From Hyphomonadaceae bacterium JAD_PAG50586_4 (GTDB lineage: Bacteria; Pseudomonadota; Alphaproteobacteria; Caulobacterales; Aquidulcibacteraceae): a stretch of 64,000 bases of DNA. The DNA is taken from assembly GCA_023242925.1 (NCBI GenBank), contig CP096134.1:2127501-2191500 (forward strand). Direction: 5' to 3'. The notes below the pieces were generated by a model. That model saw only the letters and a program-made list of their open reading frames with translations. It was not told the DNA's origin and ran no database searches. Within the stretch, counting starts at the first letter, position 1; every line of letters begins with the position of its first letter. A program made the translations under genes and the position numbers. Positions 61,246 through 64,000 of this stretch are shown one piece after another.

Positions 61246-62190
61246 CTAGGGTTGGCGTGCGCGCGCGGCGTCCTGCTCTCGCAAATAGGTGATGACAGCG
61301 TCGACTTCGGAGCGCGACAAGCCCAAATTCGGCATCGGTAGATTGCGATACCGCGGCAGCATTGCCGTCGCTGTGGGATCGCCTTCCGCCAGCATTGCAT
61401 CCGGCTCGCGGATCCAGCGCGCAAGCCAATCATGGGGCCGCGCCTGTGTCACGCCTGCAAGGTCGGGCCCAAGGCGATCGCCTTCGCCCACAGTGTGGCA
61501 CGAGCGGCATCGCGTTCTGTAAATGTAAGCGCCGTTGGAGGTGTCGGTGATCCGTCCCGCTGCCGCGTAGGTCTGGCGAGACTCGCCGCTGGGCATATGG
61601 TTTTGCAGCCGACTGCTCAGCAAGTTTGCCAATAATTGCGGATTCTCATAGGCGGTGCGCCGAATCCATTGCCCGGTTGCTTCATTGCCAACGATAATAT
61701 TGGTGTCGTGCTCGGTCAGCGGGCGGCCGGGATCGATTGGACGAACGCCGAGCCGACGTTGAAGGATATCCACGTCTTCGCGCGACCCGGTCAGAAACGT
61801 CCACCCAGGCCCCACGTCGTACGAGCGCATGAAACGCCGCAATGAGGCTGGCGTGTCCCGCGCGGGATCGACCGAAATCGAATACATATGCACGTCGCGC
61901 CCGACCCGATCACCAAGGATCTGCTGCACACGACGCAATTGCGCGGTGTCGAGCGGGCAAATGTCAGCGCATGACGTGAAGATGAAATTGATGGAGACGA
62001 TTTTTCCACGAATGAGGTCGTCATAGAAGCGCAATTGGCGACCGTTGTGATCGGTGAGAACCACGTTTGGAAAGTAATCGGCGCGCCATCGCGTCTGCTG
62101 CTGGGACATCGCAGATTGCGGCATGAGCATCAGCGCAGCGCTCGCAAGCGCTGACGCGATGCGCGTCCAGAACGGCCAGTTCCTCATCAT
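61246..62190 (-). CDS. SCO1/SenC domain fused to a cytochrome c domain
   Basis: 314 residues with a signal peptide (MLMPQSAMS-QQ). Residues 45-195 are an SCO1-type thioredoxin fold with copper ligands Cys74 and Cys78 in SCADICP and His161 in TEHDTN. Residues 215-310 are a cytochrome c with haem site CRSCH at 228-232 and a likely axial Met in MPNLGLS. The family delivers copper to, or reduces, copper enzymes; the cytochrome adds electron transfer. Its start overlaps the stop of the multicopper oxidase gene. Confidence 0.85.
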   Translation of the reverse strand: MMRNWPFWTRIASALASAALMLMPQSAMSQQQTRWRADYFPNVVLTDHNGRQLRFYDDLIRGKIVSINFIFTSCADICPLDTAQLRRVQQILGDRVGRDVHMYSISVDPARDTPASLRRFMRSYDVGPGWTFLTGSREDVDILQRRLGVRPIDPGRPLTEHDTNIIVGNEATGQWIRRTAYENPQLLANLLSSRLQNHMPSGESRQTYAAAGRITDTSNGAYIYRTRCRSCHTVGEGDRLGPDLAGVTQARPHDWLARWIREPDAMLAEGDPTATAMLPRYRNLPMPNLGLSRSEVDAVITYLREQDAARARQP

Positions 62191-64000
62191 CGCGCCGTCG
62201 GCAGGTCGAGCGAGGGCTCGTAATAGACACCTTCCCAATCCGCGATCGGCGTTGGGATGGCGATTGCCTGCCCAGGATTGCGATTGTCCCAGCGCAACAG
62301 CATCGAGTGATCCTCGTGCATGGTGTTATGGCAATGCTCCATGTAGGTGCCGAGGAATTCACGGAACCTCACCAGCACTTCCACACGGCTCGTGGTGTGC
62401 GGCCCGGCGCCGACACGATAGACGTCTTTGCGCGCCCCCGTTCCCATGCCGGCGGCGGCGCACCGTCACGGCTCAAGATCCGCCCTTCCTCAAAGTGCAC
62501 GTGCACCGGATGGGCCCAGCCGTCGCCGGATTCAAATTCCCAGACCTCCCAACGATTGTTGGTGGTCGCGACCGATACGCGGTGTGGGTCAAAGCCCAGA
62601 CCGACGTCGCCATCAACGCGAATGGTCCATGGCATTTCATCGGTGTTGCCGCTGCGGCCGAAGTCGAACGTACGCCTGCGCGCGCTGTTGATCTCGGCTT
62701 GAGAGACTTGCGGCAACGGCACCATTTGGCGCCCGCCCTCTTCATACATGGCAGGATCCATGCTGCGGTCGACGCCGCCATAAGCCTGCACCCGAAATTC
62801 CATGATGCGACCGACGCCGGGATCGCCCTGATAGCGGCCGCTGAAAGCTTCCGCGATCGGCACCGTGTCGCCGGGGCGACGACCGTCGCGATGCTCAAGC
62901 AAATTGACGAGATAAAGCCGCGCGCCTGGCGTGAACTGGCTGAAATCGACGACGATGTCGTAGCGCTCGGCGATCGCTTGTTCTGGCAGTGTCTGCGATT
63001 CCGAATTCGGGAAGCGCACCGTGTGCTGCATGATGTTGCCATCGTTGGCGATCATGTGGAACGGAACAGGCTGGCCCAATTGATTGACCAGCGCGAGCTG
63101 GAAGTTGCGCGACACGCTGCCGTTGAGAATGCGAAAGCGATAACGACGCGCGCGTACGTCCATAAAGGGACGCCAAGTCCAGTTGACCAAAACCTGGTCG
63201 CCCAAGAACCCGTCCAGATTGAAGATATTGAACCAAAGCTGGCCTGCAGCATCCCACGCCTTGTCGGCGACGACGAGGTTCACATCGTAATCGCGATTGC
63301 CCCAATCGAGCGCCGTGCCGCTTGGAAAGCACAGGTTTGGATTGTTGGCGTTTGCATAATTGCAGCGCAGCCCTTCGCGACCGCGATCGATGGAACTGTA
63401 GATGTTCATCATCGCCGCATTGCCCTTGTACACGTTTTGCGCTGTGTAATCGAGCATGTGATCGTGGAACCAAAGCGTGCTTTGGGTCTCGCGCCAATCG
63501 CCGCGAATGCGGGTAATGCCGCCCGCGCCATCGGGATAGCCTGCGCGATTGTCGGTGGCGCCAGTGTTAATCGTGTCATGCCCCGCCAGCACCATCGGCC
63601 AGTGATAATCGTAAAACTGGCCCGGGAAGAAGAATGCTGCGGCGAAACCGTCGCTTTCGGCAGGATTGTGACCGTTGTGCTGGTGGGTGGTGATCGTGTT
63701 GGCGCCGAATCCGTTGTTCGCCGACGGGTCGACCGGAAGCGCATTGAAATGGCGGAATAGAACTGGCTCGCCGATCCGCGCCATCAAAAGCTTGGGCGGC
63801 ATCGTGCCATCGAAGGTCCAGACCGAGTTGCGATTCTGAACGGGAAAACTCGGATGAAACCGCACCTCGGTGCCGCGCGTCGTTCCGCCGTTATAATAGA
63901 GACCTCCGTTGCGCCGGAATTCGCCGACCGCATAACCATGTCTTTGCCAAGCGTCGCGCAATCCACGATTTGCGCGCGCGCCCGCTTGCGCGGATTGAAA
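62187..64000 (-). CDS. multicopper oxidase, one frameshift, 5' end outside the window
   Basis: About 605 residues in the window. Copper sites: THQHNGHNPAE, LWFHDHMLDYTAQN, HPVHVHFEEG and MEHCHNTMHEDHSM; in the last, the T1 ligands Cys, His and axial Met follow the HCHxxxHxxxxM spacing. A G5 run near 62435 needs a sixth G to join ERG to ARKDVYRVGAGPHTTSRVEV. The frame is open at the right edge; the codons near 64000 could be the end of a signal peptide region. It resembles CotA/bilirubin-oxidase-type enzymes, periplasmic; substrate (metal or phenolic) unknown. Confidence 0.87.

Overview
The window is about 64 kb of GC-rich alphaproteobacterial chromosome. Gene content and order resemble the Caulobacterales / Hyphomonadaceae group: LpxI instead of LpxH in the lipid A cluster, gltA-gltX-lexA-trpCDGE, a pyruvate dehydrogenase E1 beta with its own lipoyl domain, a GTTC-N7-GTTC SOS box at lexA, and ntrBC-ntrYX-dat-hfq-hflX. 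Nearly all of it is core metabolism and cell envelope. I see no prophage, insertion sequence, CRISPR array, tRNA or rRNA.

Layout. 1-3.8 kb: lpxD (5' end outside the window)-fabZ-lpxA-lpxI-lpxB, start-stop coupled, ending at a terminator shared with convergent gltA. 3.8-13.5 kb, minus strand: gltA, gltX, lexA, trpC-trpD-trpG-trpE and a PpiD-like periplasmic foldase; a probable comEC remnant lies on the plus strand between gltX and lexA. 13.6-22.6 kb: tpiA, secG, pyrG, an esterase-like lipoprotein (minus), two tandem DUF2807 exported proteins, a diacylglycerol-kinase-like protein, a metallophosphoesterase, rpmF and eno. 22.8-32.6 kb: two small unknown ORFs, ftsB, then a long pyruvate dehydrogenase region (pdhA, pdhB, pdhC, lpdA) with a MAPEG protein, a GFA-like zinc protein and several membrane proteins embedded in it. 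32.6-39.3 kb: an acyl-CoA/ACP ligase, lipA, a COQ10/RatA-type START protein, a CinA-type amidase and a large membrane protein fused to a spermidine-synthase-like domain. 39.4-49.4 kb: ispDF (minus), ntrB-ntrC-ntrY-ntrX, a class IV aminotransferase, hfq, hflX. 49.4-59.2 kb, mostly minus: a Mpl-like Mur ligase divergent from ldcA, mazG, an MBL hydrolase, tatD, holB, tmk, dacA, rlpA and a Nudix hydrolase. 59.5-64 kb: a lipoprotein, a beta-barrel-like protein, an SCO1/cytochrome c fusion and a multicopper oxidase that runs off the right edge.

The most striking global property is about twenty single-base frameshifts in otherwise well-conserved, often essential genes (gltX, tpiA, secG, pdhA, pdhB, ntrC, ntrY and others). 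Most are explained by one base missing from a run of identical bases (for example G6 read as G5). I read these as sequencing or assembly errors, and give such genes with full reconstructed spans.

The best biological leads are: a dispersed palindromic repeat that also forms part of the coding linker of pdhB; an NtrC with no GAFTGA loop and an altered Walker B motif; the copper-oxidase / SCO-cytochrome cluster at the right end; the unrelated genes coupled into the pyruvate dehydrogenase operon; and a hairpin that covers the ribosome binding site of a 31-codon ORF.
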